Notes: generated by a model from the letters alone, not told the origin. A DNA stretch of 48,697 bases from JBDIBA01 sp039812705 (GCA_039812705.1 JBDIBA010000010.1:1-48697), one strand, 5' to 3'. Shown: positions 32,306 to 41,109, numbered from the stretch's first letter. Program-made: numbers and translations.

Positions 32306-33526
32306 ATGCCCATTTCGGACAAACCCGATCCGCTGCCGCTCGCGCCTCCATCCAGCGGAATCTCCGCCGAGTTCATTGAGTGCTTTCCGCGTTGGATCGA
32401 CCTCACGGCAGCCATTGGCAAAGCCGACCGTCAAATGCCTACCCGCTTCCGAATGGGCGTCGACCGTCTGCTGAGACAGCTCTTGATGGCCGACCTCGTT
32501 AGCCGGATAGGAGGAGACGACGTCGGGCTAATCGCATCGACGACGCTTCCGCTACGCGCACTTGATCTGGAGCACTGGTCACCTACCTTGCGGCCCGGTC
32601 GCTGGCGTGGTCCGATTGGCGCCGAATACGCAATTGCGCGCAACGCATTTGATCTCGACTTGATGCTCACAACTCTCGTTGACACATCCAAGGGACGCTC
32701 TCCTGCCGATTCTGCCGAACAAGGGCTCGCACGGGTTTCATCGGCAATGAGCACCAACAACAATCGCGGTCTTGGCGGCCTCATTCACTACGAGCTGGTT
32801 CGCGCCAACACCGTTCCAGAGACTGGACAGATCTACGGAACAATCACCGCCACGCCGGTCGATGCCAATTCTGCGTCTTTGCGCCAAGTCGCTAACAAGA
32901 TATCGATCGAGCTCGACATAAAGCCGCCTGTAAAGACTTCACCTGTCGCGCAACTTGAGCGCGCGCGACGACCCATGAGCGGGCTCGACCTCCCAGGCTT
33001 TCGCGCCCCTACTCCGTTGCTTTACCCGAGCGCCACGCAATTCGCGGACAAAGCGTGCTTGCTAACCGGAGAACCGGTGAACTCTCGCCGTTCCGGAACA
33101 ATGACTGCACCCCGGTTCAAAGACGTGTTCGACCTTTGGTTCATGACGCAGGCTTGCTCGTTCGATTGGTTCGAACTGAACACCGCCCTCGACAACAACT
33201 GGAATTGGAGACGACTGACCGATGGTCTGCCCAAGCCCTACTCACTGTTCGGCAATCGCCAACTGACCCGGACGGTCACATCAAAGACAACCAACGCCGA
33301 GCCGGACTTTCAGTGGCGGGCTCGATGTCGCGAACTACAAAAATCAGACCGGTCTCTTGCGCATTACCCATCGTTTGGAACAATGCTGCGAGACATTCGC
33401 GACTTCGTCGACGGTGCATCTTCGCTAGCCAACCTTGCGCAATGGCACCCGACCACGGGGTGGTCAAACGAGTCCAGCCCTTCGGTGCCGCACACGGTTG
33501 CCCACCAGCCGCGATGTCTCTCCTAG
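32306..33526 (+). CDS. AbiEii/AbiGii-like nucleotidyltransferase
   Basis: A 406-residue protein resembling the AbiEii/AbiGii (DUF1814) nucleotidyltransferase toxin family. IASTTLPLR (about 77-85) aligns with the family's G-G-T-A-L-x-L-R. ARNAFDLDLML (111-121) gives the D-x-D metal pair and ISIELDI (199-205) the third acid. LYPSATQFADKACLL (239-253) and RFKDVFDLWFM (270-280) match the family's Y-P-x-x-x-x-x-A-D-K and R-x-K-D-x-x-D-L. The N-terminus and C-terminus are longer than usual. The GG of the first motif is AS. No AbiEi-type antitoxin is adjacent; the next gene, 24 bp on, encodes a HIT-like protein. It is inserted, opposite strand, between infA and map. Confidence 0.72.
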   Translation: MPISDKPDPLPLAPPSSGISAEFIECFPRWIDLTAAIGKADRQMPTRFRMGVDRLLRQLLMADLVSRIGGDDVGLIASTTLPLRALDLEHWSPTLRPGRWRGPIGAEYAIARNAFDLDLMLTTLVDTSKGRSPADSAEQGLARVSSAMSTNNNRGLGGLIHYELVRANTVPETGQIYGTITATPVDANSASLRQVANKISIELDIKPPVKTSPVAQLERARRPMSGLDLPGFRAPTPLLYPSATQFADKACLLTGEPVNSRRSGTMTAPRFKDVFDLWFMTQACSFDWFELNTALDNNWNWRRLTDGLPKPYSLFGNRQLTRTVTSKTTNAEPDFQWRARCRELQKSDRSLAHYPSFGTMLRDIRDFVDGASSLANLAQWHPTTGWSNESSPSVPHTVAHQPRCLS

Positions 33527-33550
33527 GTTCGACGCGAAAGGTCTCACCGA

Positions 33551-34056
33551 TGACAGACAGCTCGTCGCTTCAAGATTGGCGCAAGAACCGCCAGGAAAGC
33601 GCCGCAAACGGAACCAATCCCACCATTCTGGGGACCCTCGCTAGCGGCTGGGTTGCTTTTGGTGACTCTCAGTTCCTTCCGGGTTACTGCGTTCTTATAA
33701 GCAACAACCTTGCATCCCGGGCATTTGAGGATCTTTCCTACGACGAACGCATTTCATTCCTTTACGACATGGACTGCGTAGGGCAATCGGTAAAGGCAGC
33801 GTGTTTGACAACTGGCAATGGATTCACGCGCATCAATTACGAGATCCAAGGCAATCTTGATCAGTTTCCACACGCACACATTCGCGCGCGGTACTCATGG
33901 GAAGAACCCGCGTTCGCAATCGGGCCGGTGACTCAGTACAAGACTGAACACTTCAACAACCCAAGCACCAATTGCCTAAACGACAAGTACTTGTCTCTGC
34001 GCGCGTCAATCACCGACCACCTCGAAACCAGTTGCGCCACGTTTAAGCGCGCCTAA
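33551..34056 (+). CDS. HIT-superfamily protein
   Basis: A 168-residue protein with the HIT fold pattern. FLPGYCVLISN is the strand usually reading PGH-x-L-x-x-P. ASRAFEDLSYDERISFLYDM is the helix. FTRINYEIQGNLDQFPHAHI (about 92-111) then RARY is the region of the H-x-H-x-H triad. The first two histidines (108, 110) are kept and the third position is Arg. HIT proteins hydrolyse or transfer nucleoside monophosphates, for example Ap4A or AMP-linked substrates. The retained middle His is the usual nucleophile. It probably forms an operon with the nucleotidyltransferase gene. It ends 13 bp before map, tail to tail. Confidence 0.75.
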
Positions 34057-34073
34057 CGCACTGTTGCGCTTAA
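34043..34073. terminator. Hairpin over the converging ends of the HIT gene and map
   Basis: TTAAGCGC (34043-34050) and GCGCTTAA (34066-34073) pair across 15 bases. The element covers both stop codons. Neither side has a long U-run, so termination would be weak. Confidence 0.4.
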
Positions 34074-34816
34074 GGAAGCGTGAGGATTTCGGGACCGTTG
34101 TCCGTAATTGCAATGCTGTGTTCGAAATGGGCAGACAGCTTGCCGTCAGCGGTCATCACTGACCATTGGTCTTCAAGCACCTTGGTTTCGGCGGTTCCTG
34201 CGTTGAGCATGGGCTCCACAGCGAATACGTTTCCGGTCCGCAACTTCTGGAGGGTGCCCGGCTTTCCATAATTGGGGACCTGAGGTTCTTCGTGCATGGC
34301 CGTACCAATGGCGTGGCCGACATACTCACGAACAACCGAAAACCCATTTGCCTCAGCCCATGTCTGGACTGCGTGACCAATATCACCAATGCGGTTTCCG
34401 TCGATCATTTGATCAATGCCCTTGAAAAGGGACTCTTCGGTTACCTTCATGAGTTTCGTTGCTTCGTCAGACACTTCACCGACGCCCGCTGTGTAAGCGG
34501 CGTCGCCGTGCCAGCCGTCAATGATTGCTCCGCAGTCAATCGAAATGATGTCGCCCTCTTGCAACACGTAATCGCCTGGGATGCCATGCACGATCATGTC
34601 GTTAGGAGAAGCGCAAATCACGCCAGGGAACGGCGGGTATGAGTAACCAAGGAAATTTGAGCGCGCGTTTCGTTTGTCAAGAACCTCGCGAGCAATCTCG
34701 TCCAACCGTCTAGTGGTCACACCTGGCTTGATTGCCTCACGCGTTTTCTCGTGCATCTCGGCAACGACTTTGCCTGCAAGACGCATCTTTGCAATCTCAG
34801 CGGGTTTACGACGCAT
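34070..34816 (-). CDS. map: Methionine aminopeptidase, type I
   Basis: A 248-residue metallo-enzyme that removes initiator methionine. SIDCGAIIDGWHGDAAYT holds two Asp ligands, YVGHAIGTAMHEEP the His, NVFAVEPML one Glu, and AHFEHSIAITD the second Glu. VNYPPFPGVICASPND-type sequence (YSYPPFPGVICASPNDMIVH) is conserved. The ATG at 34816 opens with MRRKPAEIAKMRLAG and overlaps adk by 11 bp; the longer frame to 34882 lies inside adk. Confidence 0.97.
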   Translation of the reverse strand: MRRKPAEIAKMRLAGKVVAEMHEKTREAIKPGVTTRRLDEIAREVLDKRNARSNFLGYSYPPFPGVICASPNDMIVHGIPGDYVLQEGDIISIDCGAIIDGWHGDAAYTAGVGEVSDEATKLMKVTEESLFKGIDQMIDGNRIGDIGHAVQTWAEANGFSVVREYVGHAIGTAMHEEPQVPNYGKPGTLQKLRTGNVFAVEPMLNAGTAETKVLEDQWSVMTADGKLSAHFEHSIAITDNGPEILTLP

Positions 34817-35519
34817 CGACAGACGTGTCCGTGATTGTTGGCGCCTTGGCCATCCGTCCGCACCGCTTATCGATTGCATCAAAAAGGCGCTGTGTTACGT
34901 CGTCTGCTTCACCCATACCGTCGACCGTTACCAACAGGTTCTGTGACCGGTACCAGTCGATGATTGGCGCGGTTTCGCGTTCGTAAAGCGCCAGCCTGCG
35001 ACGAATTGCTTCTTCGGTGTCGTCATCGCGCTGAACAACTTCTCCACCGCAGTAGTCACAAATGCCATCGATGCGAGATGGCGAAGTGCGCCCATAAATG
35101 GTCTGGCAATCCCGACACACACGCCTACCACCAAGACGTTCGACCGCAATCTCGGTTGGGATCACAAGATCAATAGCCATATCGATATTCGAAGGATCAA
35201 GGATCTTCCCCAAAGACTCGGCCTGGGGAATGGTCCTCGGGAAGCCATCAAAAATAAAACCGTGGGTACGGGTGTCGTCCTGCTCCAACCGCTCGCCCAC
35301 GACCTGCAACGTCAACTCGTCAGGAACGAGGTTGCCGCTATCTAGGATTCCTCGCACACGTTGACCAAGTTCAGTCTCGGTACGCATGACCGCGCGGAAC
35401 ATGTCTCCGGTTGAAATGTGAGGCACGACATAGTGGCGCGCCAAACGGCTGCACTGCGTGCCCTTGCCCGCGCCCTGTTTACCAAGGATCACGAGTTTGG
35501 GGCCATGGGTGTTCACCAT
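34806..35519 (-). CDS. adk: Adenylate kinase
   Basis: 237 residues catalysing ATP + AMP = 2 ADP. The P-loop is GKQGAGKGTQ (usually GPPGAGKGT). HISTGDMFRAVMR is the AMP site, and FIFDGFPRTIPQAESL follows. The LID has four cysteines (CRDC...CDYC), so it is the zinc-binding long form. About 20 residues beyond the usual C-terminus (AKAPTITDTSVDAS) are extra. It lies 41 bp after secY. Confidence 0.96.
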   Translation of the reverse strand: MVNTHGPKLVILGKQGAGKGTQCSRLARHYVVPHISTGDMFRAVMRTETELGQRVRGILDSGNLVPDELTLQVVGERLEQDDTRTHGFIFDGFPRTIPQAESLGKILDPSNIDMAIDLVIPTEIAVERLGGRRVCRDCQTIYGRTSPSRIDGICDYCGGEVVQRDDDTEEAIRRRLALYERETAPIIDWYRSQNLLVTVDGMGEADDVTQRLFDAIDKRCGRMAKAPTITDTSVDAS

Positions 35520-35560
35520 TTGGCAATCACCAACATCGACGCGTCACTGAGCGGGCGCAC

Positions 35561-36856
35561 CTACTTCAAGAACCCCTCGTAGTTGCGCATGGTCAACTGG
35601 CTGTTGATCTGCTTCATCGTTTCGAGAGCGACACCAACGGCAATCAAGATGGTGGTGCCTGCAAACGGAAAGTTCTGGACTCCCCACTTTGCCAAGAAGA
35701 ACGACGGAAGCAACGCGATTGCGGCCAAGAACAGCGAACCCGGCAATACCAAACGATTGAGGATTTGTGACAAGTGATTCTCGGTTGCGCGCCCCGGCCT
35801 GATACCTGGAATGTAGCCACCTTGTTTACGAACGTTGTCTGCCTGCTTGGCCGGATCAAACACAATCCTTGTAAAGAAGAACGCAAACGAAACAATGAGG
35901 ATGGCGTAGAGCGAGATATGCCAGAGGCTGTCGGACCTGGACAAGTTGTTTGTCAGCCAAGTGCTGACGCTCCCCGGGAACATTCCGCCAATCTGTGCAG
36001 GGAACTGCAGAACTGAACTGGCAAAGATGATAGGGATAACACCCGATGGGTTGACCTTGAGCGGGATGTAGCTGTTCTGCGTTCCATACGAACGACGGCC
36101 GACAACACGCTTTGCGAACTGCACGGGAATTCGTCGCTGGCCCTGCTCGACAAAGACAATGCAAACAAGCAACAGGATGCACAAGGCAACGATGAACGCG
36201 AACTCCCAAGTAGAGCGCGATACGCGGATGGCGTTGAATCCAGCGGGGAGCGAAGAAACAACGTTGGCGAAAATGAGGATGGACATTCCCTGTCCAATGC
36301 CGCGCTGAGTAATCAGCTCGCCCATCCACATGACGAGCATCGTTCCTGCAGTCATTGTGAGAACGATCAATAAGACGTGAGGAATGTCGAAGTTGGTGAT
36401 TAGTGGAAGGTTTGTTGGCAAGCCAAGCTGCGCCGCGTTGTTGTTAAGCAGCACGGTGATGCTTGTTGCTTCAACAACTGCGAGAACAAGCGTGAGGTAA
36501 CGGGTGACCTGGGTGGTCTTGTTCTGACCCGTCACGCCTTCGTTTTTCCACTGCTCCAACTTTGGAATGACGACACCAAGCAACTGCATGATGATTGAAG
36601 CAGTGATGTAAGGCATGATCCCCAAAGCGAAGATCGCCAGCTGTGTAAGCGCCCCACCGGAGAAAATGCGCAACACCGATAGCGCGCCGCCATTCGCGGA
36701 ATCTGATGCCGCACCGAGCGCCTGAACGGCGGCAAAGTCGACACCGGGAACCGGGATGAAACACCCAAGGCGGTACAGCGCGATGATGAAAAGCGTAAAG
36801 AGGATCTTTCCGCGCAGGTCTCGCACCTTGAGAATGTTCTTCATGGTTCCGAGCAC
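35561..36856 (-). CDS. secY: Protein translocase subunit SecY
   Basis: 431 residues with ten transmembrane segments, the pore of the Sec channel. The N-terminal MLGTMKNILKVRDLRGKIL, FTLFIIALYRLGCFIPVPGV, the plug region and VVGRRSYGTQNSYIPLKVN (the cytosolic loop for SecA/ribosome) are typical. YIPGIRPGRATENHL is the C5 loop. The GTG at 36856 fits related proteins; ATG at 36844 is an alternative. It is separated from rplO by a terminator and has its own upstream region. Confidence 0.97.
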   Translation of the reverse strand: MLGTMKNILKVRDLRGKILFTLFIIALYRLGCFIPVPGVDFAAVQALGAASDSANGGALSVLRIFSGGALTQLAIFALGIMPYITASIIMQLLGVVIPKLEQWKNEGVTGQNKTTQVTRYLTLVLAVVEATSITVLLNNNAAQLGLPTNLPLITNFDIPHVLLIVLTMTAGTMLVMWMGELITQRGIGQGMSILIFANVVSSLPAGFNAIRVSRSTWEFAFIVALCILLLVCIVFVEQGQRRIPVQFAKRVVGRRSYGTQNSYIPLKVNPSGVIPIIFASSVLQFPAQIGGMFPGSVSTWLTNNLSRSDSLWHISLYAILIVSFAFFFTRIVFDPAKQADNVRKQGGYIPGIRPGRATENHLSQILNRLVLPGSLFLAAIALLPSFFLAKWGVQNFPFAGTTILIAVGVALETMKQINSQLTMRNYEGFLK

Positions 36857-36918
36857 TGAGCCCCCGTTTCTTTACAACCGCTCTTACCCGGCCGCACGTT
36901 GCGCCGCGGATTGCTTCA

Positions 36919-36956
36919 CCCTAGTTCGCGCGGTCGCACGCTAGGGGTCGATATGA
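36919..36956 (-). promoter_or_regulatory. Candidate secY promoter and dyad
   Basis: On the minus strand TTGGAA (about 36974-36979) and TCATAT (36951-36956) are 17 bases apart. Just downstream CCCTAG and CTAGGG (36941-36946 and 36919-36924) pair with an inner CGTGC/GCGCG. The dyad covers the expected start site, so it may be an operator or the first hairpin of the mRNA. Confidence 0.35.
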
Positions 36957-36991
36957 CCGGCGCGACCAGCACTTTCCAATATTTCCTCAAC

Positions 36992-37025
36992 AAAAAACCG
37001 AGCCCATCGAAACGATGAGCCCGGC
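36992..37025 (-). terminator. Intrinsic terminator between rplO and secY
   Basis: On the minus strand CCGGGCTCATCG-TTT-CGATGGGCTCGG pairs over 12 bp (two G-U) and runs straight into T6. It lies 38 bases after the rplO stop, so it should end the spc transcript before secY. Confidence 0.85.
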
Positions 37026-37063
37026 TTTCCGATTTGTCGGACACCGCCGACAACGACAAACGC

Positions 37064-37552
37064 TTAGCGGTTCGTGTGCTGATTGCCCTTTGCGGCAGGA
37101 CGAGGACCGCCGTATGGCTTGGGCAGGACTTCGACCGAGCCGCCCGCGGCCTTAATCGCCTCTTCTGCCGACTTGGAGAACGCGTGAGCACGGACGGTCA
37201 ACTTGCGCGAAACCGAACCGTTACCAAGCACCTTGACCAGACCCTTCTTCGGGACAAGACCCTTGTCGCGAAGACTGGTCGGATCGACCACGTCGCCATC
37301 AACTTGGCCGATTGCATCCAAGTTGACCACTTCGTATTCAACGCGGAATGGGTTGGTGAAACCCTTGAGCTTCGGCAACCGCTGGATCAAAGGCAGCTGT
37401 CCACCTTCGAAACCAACACGCACGGTGTTGCGTGCGCCTTGACCCTTGGTACCGCGACCGGCGGTCTTTCCGCCCTTGCCGGCGATGCCTCGACCGACTC
37501 GCTTGGTGCGACGGTTTGAGCCTTCTGCTGGCTTTAGGTCATGAATTTTCAT
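37064..37552 (-). CDS. rplO: 50S ribosomal protein L15
   Basis: 162 residues. MKIHDLKPAEGSNRRTKRVG, GGKTAGRGTKGQGAR, VGFEGGQLPLIQRLPKLKGF and the C-terminal VRAHAFSKSAEEAIKAAGG are family sequence. It overlaps rpmD by 4 bp and is the last gene before a strong terminator. Confidence 0.97.
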   Translation of the reverse strand: MKIHDLKPAEGSNRRTKRVGRGIAGKGGKTAGRGTKGQGARNTVRVGFEGGQLPLIQRLPKLKGFTNPFRVEYEVVNLDAIGQVDGDVVDPTSLRDKGLVPKKGLVKVLGNGSVSRKLTVRAHAFSKSAEEAIKAAGGSVEVLPKPYGGPRPAAKGNQHTNR

Positions 37553-37734
37553 TGTTGCTCCTCGACTTCGATGAGGTGCGGAACGCGGGCAATCATGCCG
37601 CGAATCTCTGGACGATCAGGAAGTTCGTTCGATGCGCCGATGCGACGAAGACCCAAGGCACGTAGGGTTCCACGGTGCTTTGGCTTGGTTCCGATAGCAG
37701 AACGAACTTGACGGACAACGAGAGTCTTTGCCAT
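37549..37734 (-). CDS. rpmD: 50S ribosomal protein L30
   Basis: 61 residues. LVVRQVRSAIGTKPKHRGTL and RALGLRRIG are conserved. Overlaps rplO by 4 bp and the rpsE stop by one base. Confidence 0.96.
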   Translation of the reverse strand: MAKTLVVRQVRSAIGTKPKHRGTLRALGLRRIGASNELPDRPEIRGMIARVPHLIEVEEQQ

Positions 37735-38303
37735 TACTGAGCACCTCCGGAGCCTGCTTCAACACTTGCCTTGGCACGCTGCTCACGCTTGCGCTCGTTG
37801 TAAGCATCAAGCATTCCCTTAGGGGCGACCTCTTCTTCGGACTTGTTGCGCAACTTGGCGATTTCGTCTGGGCGACGCAGCGAGCGCAGGCCCTCGATGG
37901 TTGCGTGTGCGACGTTTATGCCGTTCGAAGAGCCAAGCGACTTGGCCAAGATGTCGTGAATGCCGGCCATTTCAAAAATGGAACGCGCGGCTCCACCGGC
38001 AATAACACCGGTACCTGGAGCAGCAGGCTTCATGATTACGCGGCCCGCACCACTAACACCGATAGTTGGGTGCGTGATCGTTGGCCCGGCGAGCGGCACA
38101 TCGAAAAGGTTCTTCTTGGCTTCTTCGATGCCCTTTTGAACAGCGAGGCCCGCTTCCTTGGCTTTTCCGTAACCAAGACCAACCTTGCCGTTGCCATCGC
38201 CAATCACCATCAAAGCGGTGAAAGAAAAACGGCGACCACCCTTAACAACCTTGGCAACACGGTTGACCATGATTGTGCGTTCTTCGTACTGAGTCTCTGC
38301 CAT
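37734..38303 (-). CDS. rpsE: 30S ribosomal protein S5
   Basis: 189 residues. VAKVVKGGRRFSFTALMVIG, GNGKVGLGYGKAKEAG and GVIAGGAARSIFEMAGIHDI are the two halves of the fold. The C-terminal 30 residues are Lys/Glu/Ala-rich. A second ATG 11 codons in (MVNRVAKVV) is possible. Confidence 0.97.
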   Translation of the reverse strand: MAETQYEERTIMVNRVAKVVKGGRRFSFTALMVIGDGNGKVGLGYGKAKEAGLAVQKGIEEAKKNLFDVPLAGPTITHPTIGVSGAGRVIMKPAAPGTGVIAGGAARSIFEMAGIHDILAKSLGSSNGINVAHATIEGLRSLRRPDEIAKLRNKSEEEVAPKGMLDAYNERKREQRAKASVEAGSGGAQ

Positions 38304-38313
38304 GTCTTTTTCC

Positions 38314-38664
38314 TTAGACCTTTAGTCCGCCGTCGCGCACAGCGTCGGCAATAGCGGCCACGCGACCGTGGTAGCGGAAGCCTCCACGGTCAAACACGGC
38401 GTTCTCGATTCCTGCTGCCTTCGCACGCTCGGCGAGCAACCCGCCAATGCGCTTAGCTGCATCTTTCTTCGCACCTTCAGCACCGTCTGCAATTGTCGAT
38501 GCCGAGGCAAGCGTCTTGCCTGCTTCGTCGTCAATGAGCTGTGCGTAAATGTGCTTAGCCGAGCGAAACACGGCCAAACGAGGGCGCTCGGCGGTACCAG
38601 CAACCTTGCGGCGAATACGCGCGTGGCGGCGACCTCGCAACTGAAGTGATGATCTTGAACTCAT
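38314..38664 (-). CDS. rplR: 50S ribosomal protein L18
   Basis: 116 residues binding 5S rRNA. RPRLAVFRSAKHIYAQLIDD and AVFDRGGFRYHGRVAAIADA are signatures. Overlaps the rplF stop by 4 bp. Confidence 0.97.
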   Translation of the reverse strand: MSSRSSLQLRGRRHARIRRKVAGTAERPRLAVFRSAKHIYAQLIDDEAGKTLASASTIADGAEGAKKDAAKRIGGLLAERAKAAGIENAVFDRGGFRYHGRVAAIADAVRDGGLKV

Positions 38665-39200
38665 TTAGCAGCCTTTCCGGCCTTACGAATGATTCGTTCG
38701 CCGGCATAACGAACGCCCTTGCCCTTATATGGCTCTGGCTTACGAATTTTTCGGATGTTGGCAGCAACCTGACCAACTAGTTCCTTGTCAATGCCCTTAA
38801 CAATCACGCGGTTCGGGGCAGGAACTTCAAAAGAAATACCTTCTGGAGCTTCAACGTCAACAGGGTGACTAAAGCCCAACGACATGTTCAAGGCGCGAGG
38901 GCCCTTTGCCTGGGCTCGATAACCAACGCCGACAATCTCAAGCTCCTTAGAAAAGCCTGCGGTGACGCCGACAATCATGTTGTTAAGAAGTGAACGGGTT
39001 AGTCCGTGCAGCGCGCGGTTTTGACGTTCGTCGTTAGGGCGCTCGACAACAAGCGTGTTCTCTTCGTTGCGAACGGTGATCTCACCAGGCACCGTCATCG
39101 ACAGAGTGCCGCCGGAACCCTTTACGTCAACTTGTTGCCCGTTAATGGACACGTCGACGCCGCTTGGTACTTCTACTGGTTTACGACCAATTCGAGACAT
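38661..39200 (-). CDS. rplF: 50S ribosomal protein L6
   Basis: 179 residues with two similar domains. MSRIGRKPVEVPSGVDV, RSLLNNMIVGVTAGFSKELE, and PEPYKGKGVRYAGERI near the C-terminus are conserved. Confidence 0.97.
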   Translation of the reverse strand: MSRIGRKPVEVPSGVDVSINGQQVDVKGSGGTLSMTVPGEITVRNEENTLVVERPNDERQNRALHGLTRSLLNNMIVGVTAGFSKELEIVGVGYRAQAKGPRALNMSLGFSHPVDVEAPEGISFEVPAPNRVIVKGIDKELVGQVAANIRKIRKPEPYKGKGVRYAGERIIRKAGKAAK

Positions 39201-39248
39201 CAGATACCTCCTCGAATCGATGCCGTTTGTGATGAAAGAAGAGCTGCG

Positions 39249-39653
39249 TTACCAGACATGGCAAAGCACCTCGCCTCCCATGTGACGGCGGTGAGCTTCA
39301 CGGTCTGTCATAAGACCTTGGCTGGTTGAAACAACCGCGATTCCCAAGCCACCGAGGACTCGAGGAAGACGGTCGTGCTTTGCATAAACACGCAAGCCGG
39401 GCTTTGAAACGCGCTTGATGCCAGAGATCGAGCGAGCACGCTCAGGCGAGTACTTCATGGTGATCTCAAGAACGCGACCAGGACGGCTGTTGTCATCTGC
39501 GGTCGAAAAACCTTCGATGTAACCCTCTGACTCGAGGATCTTTGCGAGGTTCTCCTTAACCTTGGATGACGGCATCTTGACAGTGTCGTGCATTGCAATG
39601 TTGGCGTTACGAATACGCGTGAGCATGTCCGCAATTGGGTCTGTCATTGTCAT
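39249..39653 (-). CDS. rpsH: 30S ribosomal protein S8
   Basis: 134 residues. MTDPIADMLTRIRNANIA, VKMPSSKVKENLAKILESEG, GGLGIAVVSTSQGLMTDREA and GGEVLCHVW identify it. The frame is open to 39689, but the ATG at 39653 opens the conserved sequence. Confidence 0.97.
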   Translation of the reverse strand: MTMTDPIADMLTRIRNANIAMHDTVKMPSSKVKENLAKILESEGYIEGFSTADDNSRPGRVLEITMKYSPERARSISGIKRVSKPGLRVYAKHDRLPRVLGGLGIAVVSTSQGLMTDREAHRRHMGGEVLCHVW

Positions 39654-39666
39654 TTGTCTTCCTCCC

Positions 39667-39852
39667 CTACCAACTCGTCTTTGTGACACCTGGCACTTCG
39701 CCAGCGTGAACCATTACTCGCAAACAAATACGGCACAGTCCGAACTTGCGGAACACGGCCTTGGGTCGACCGCAACGGCGACACCTTGTGTATGCCCGAA
39801 CTTTGAACTTGGGCTTGCGCTGTTGCTTTTCGATCAGAGCTTTCTTAGCCAT
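39667..39852 (-). CDS. rpsN: 30S ribosomal protein S14, zinc type
   Basis: 61 residues. The four zinc cysteines are present (CRRCGRP and FGLCRICLR), so this is the short zinc-dependent S14. KFKVRAYTRCRRCGRP is typical. It lies 2 bp after rplE. Confidence 0.97.
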   Translation of the reverse strand: MAKKALIEKQQRKPKFKVRAYTRCRRCGRPKAVFRKFGLCRICLRVMVHAGEVPGVTKTSW

Positions 39853-39854
39853 CT

Positions 39855-40436
39855 CTACTGTCCTTGTCCTCGGCGCCGGAACGGGAAGCCAAATGCTTCA
39901 AGCAGTGCGCGCCCGTGGTCATTGTTCTGTGCTGTGGTGACGATCGTGATGTCCATTCCACGAGTGGTGTCGATCTTGTCGTAGTTGATCTCAGGGAAGA
40001 TCACTTGCTCGGTGACACCAAAGGTGTAGTTACCCCGGCCGTCCCAGCTGTTGTCCGGCAGTCCGCGGAAGTCGCGAACGCGCGGAATGGCAACGCTGAT
40101 GAGTCGGTCGAAGAACTCCCACATGCGGTCTCCGCGAAGGGTCACCTTGCAGCCAATTGCGTTGCCTTCACGCAACTTGAAGCCTGCAATGGACTTCTTG
40201 GCGCGAGTCGTCGCGGGCTTTTGGCCAGTGATCGCCGTGAGGTCTTTGATTGCGTTTTCCAACAGCGCGGACTGCTGAGTTGCGCGACCGACACCCATGT
40301 TGATGACGATCTTTTCAAAACGAGGAACTTCCATGACGTTGCCCACGCCGATGGAGTCCTTCAATTCATTGCGCAACTTGGAGTTGTAAAGCTCCTTCAG
40401 GCGCGGCTGTGTCTTGGTGGCCGTGGCGGTGCTCAC
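39855..40436 (-). CDS. rplE: 50S ribosomal protein L5
   Basis: 193 residues. VMEVPRFEKIVINMGVGRAT, KPATTRAKKSIAGFKLREG, IPRVRDFRGL and GNYTFGVTEQVIFPEINYDK match the 5S rRNA-binding family. Overlaps rplX by 4 bp. Confidence 0.97.
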   Translation of the reverse strand: MSTATATKTQPRLKELYNSKLRNELKDSIGVGNVMEVPRFEKIVINMGVGRATQQSALLENAIKDLTAITGQKPATTRAKKSIAGFKLREGNAIGCKVTLRGDRMWEFFDRLISVAIPRVRDFRGLPDNSWDGRGNYTFGVTEQVIFPEINYDKIDTTRGMDITIVTTAQNNDHGRALLEAFGFPFRRRGQGQ

Positions 40437-40744
40437 AGATCACTTCCCGTTCGCTTACAGATTCTGAACTTGTTGCCGTCATCGTCGGTGCGGTATCCGA
40501 CTCGGGTCGCCTTGCCATCGTTAGGGCTGACAATTGCGACGTTCGAGACGTGTACCGGCATTTCGCGATCGATGATTCCGGCTTGACGCACGCGTTGGTT
40601 CGCGCGCTGGTGCTTCTTGACAATGTTGATGCCGTCGACAATCACGCGGTCCTTGTCAGGAATGACACGCGAAACGGTGCCCTTCTTGCCACGGTCCTTC
40701 CCTGCGAGGATTACGACTTCATCGCCCTTGCGGAGTTTCATCAC
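40433..40744 (-). CDS. rplX: 50S ribosomal protein L24
   Basis: 103 residues with the KOW motif GDEVVILAGKDRGKKGTVS and VIVDGINIVKKHQRANQ. Overlaps rplN by 4 bp. Confidence 0.97.
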   Translation of the reverse strand: MMKLRKGDEVVILAGKDRGKKGTVSRVIPDKDRVIVDGINIVKKHQRANQRVRQAGIIDREMPVHVSNVAIVSPNDGKATRVGYRTDDDGNKFRICKRTGSDL

Positions 40745-41109
40745 AACACCTCCGGTGCAAGAGAAATGATCTTCATGAACTTGTGGTCACGCAGTTCCCG
40801 TCCAACAGGACCGAAGATGCGGGTTCCTTGCGGCGAACGGTCTGGCTTGATGACAACAGCGGCGTTCTCATCGAAACGGATGTAACTGCCATCGACGCGA
40901 GCCTTTTCCTTGGTCGTGCGAACGATGACGGCTTTGACAACGTCACCCTTCTTCACCGAACCACCTGGAGTTGCGTCTTTAACTGACGCGACAATTACGT
41001 CACCAATGCTTGCGTAACGACGACCGGAACCGCCCAGCACCTTGATGCAAAGCAGCGAGCGGGCGCCGGTGTTGTCGGCGACCTTGAGACGGCTTTCTTG
41101 CTGGATCAC
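40741..41109 (-). CDS. rplN: 50S ribosomal protein L14
   Basis: 122 residues. MIQQESRLKVADNTGARSLL, GDVIVASVKDATPGGSVKKG and GTRIFGPVGRELRDHKFMKI are the family sequence. Overlaps rpsQ by 4 bp. Confidence 0.98.
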   Translation of the reverse strand: MIQQESRLKVADNTGARSLLCIKVLGGSGRRYASIGDVIVASVKDATPGGSVKKGDVVKAVIVRTTKEKARVDGSYIRFDENAAVVIKPDRSPQGTRIFGPVGRELRDHKFMKIISLAPEVL

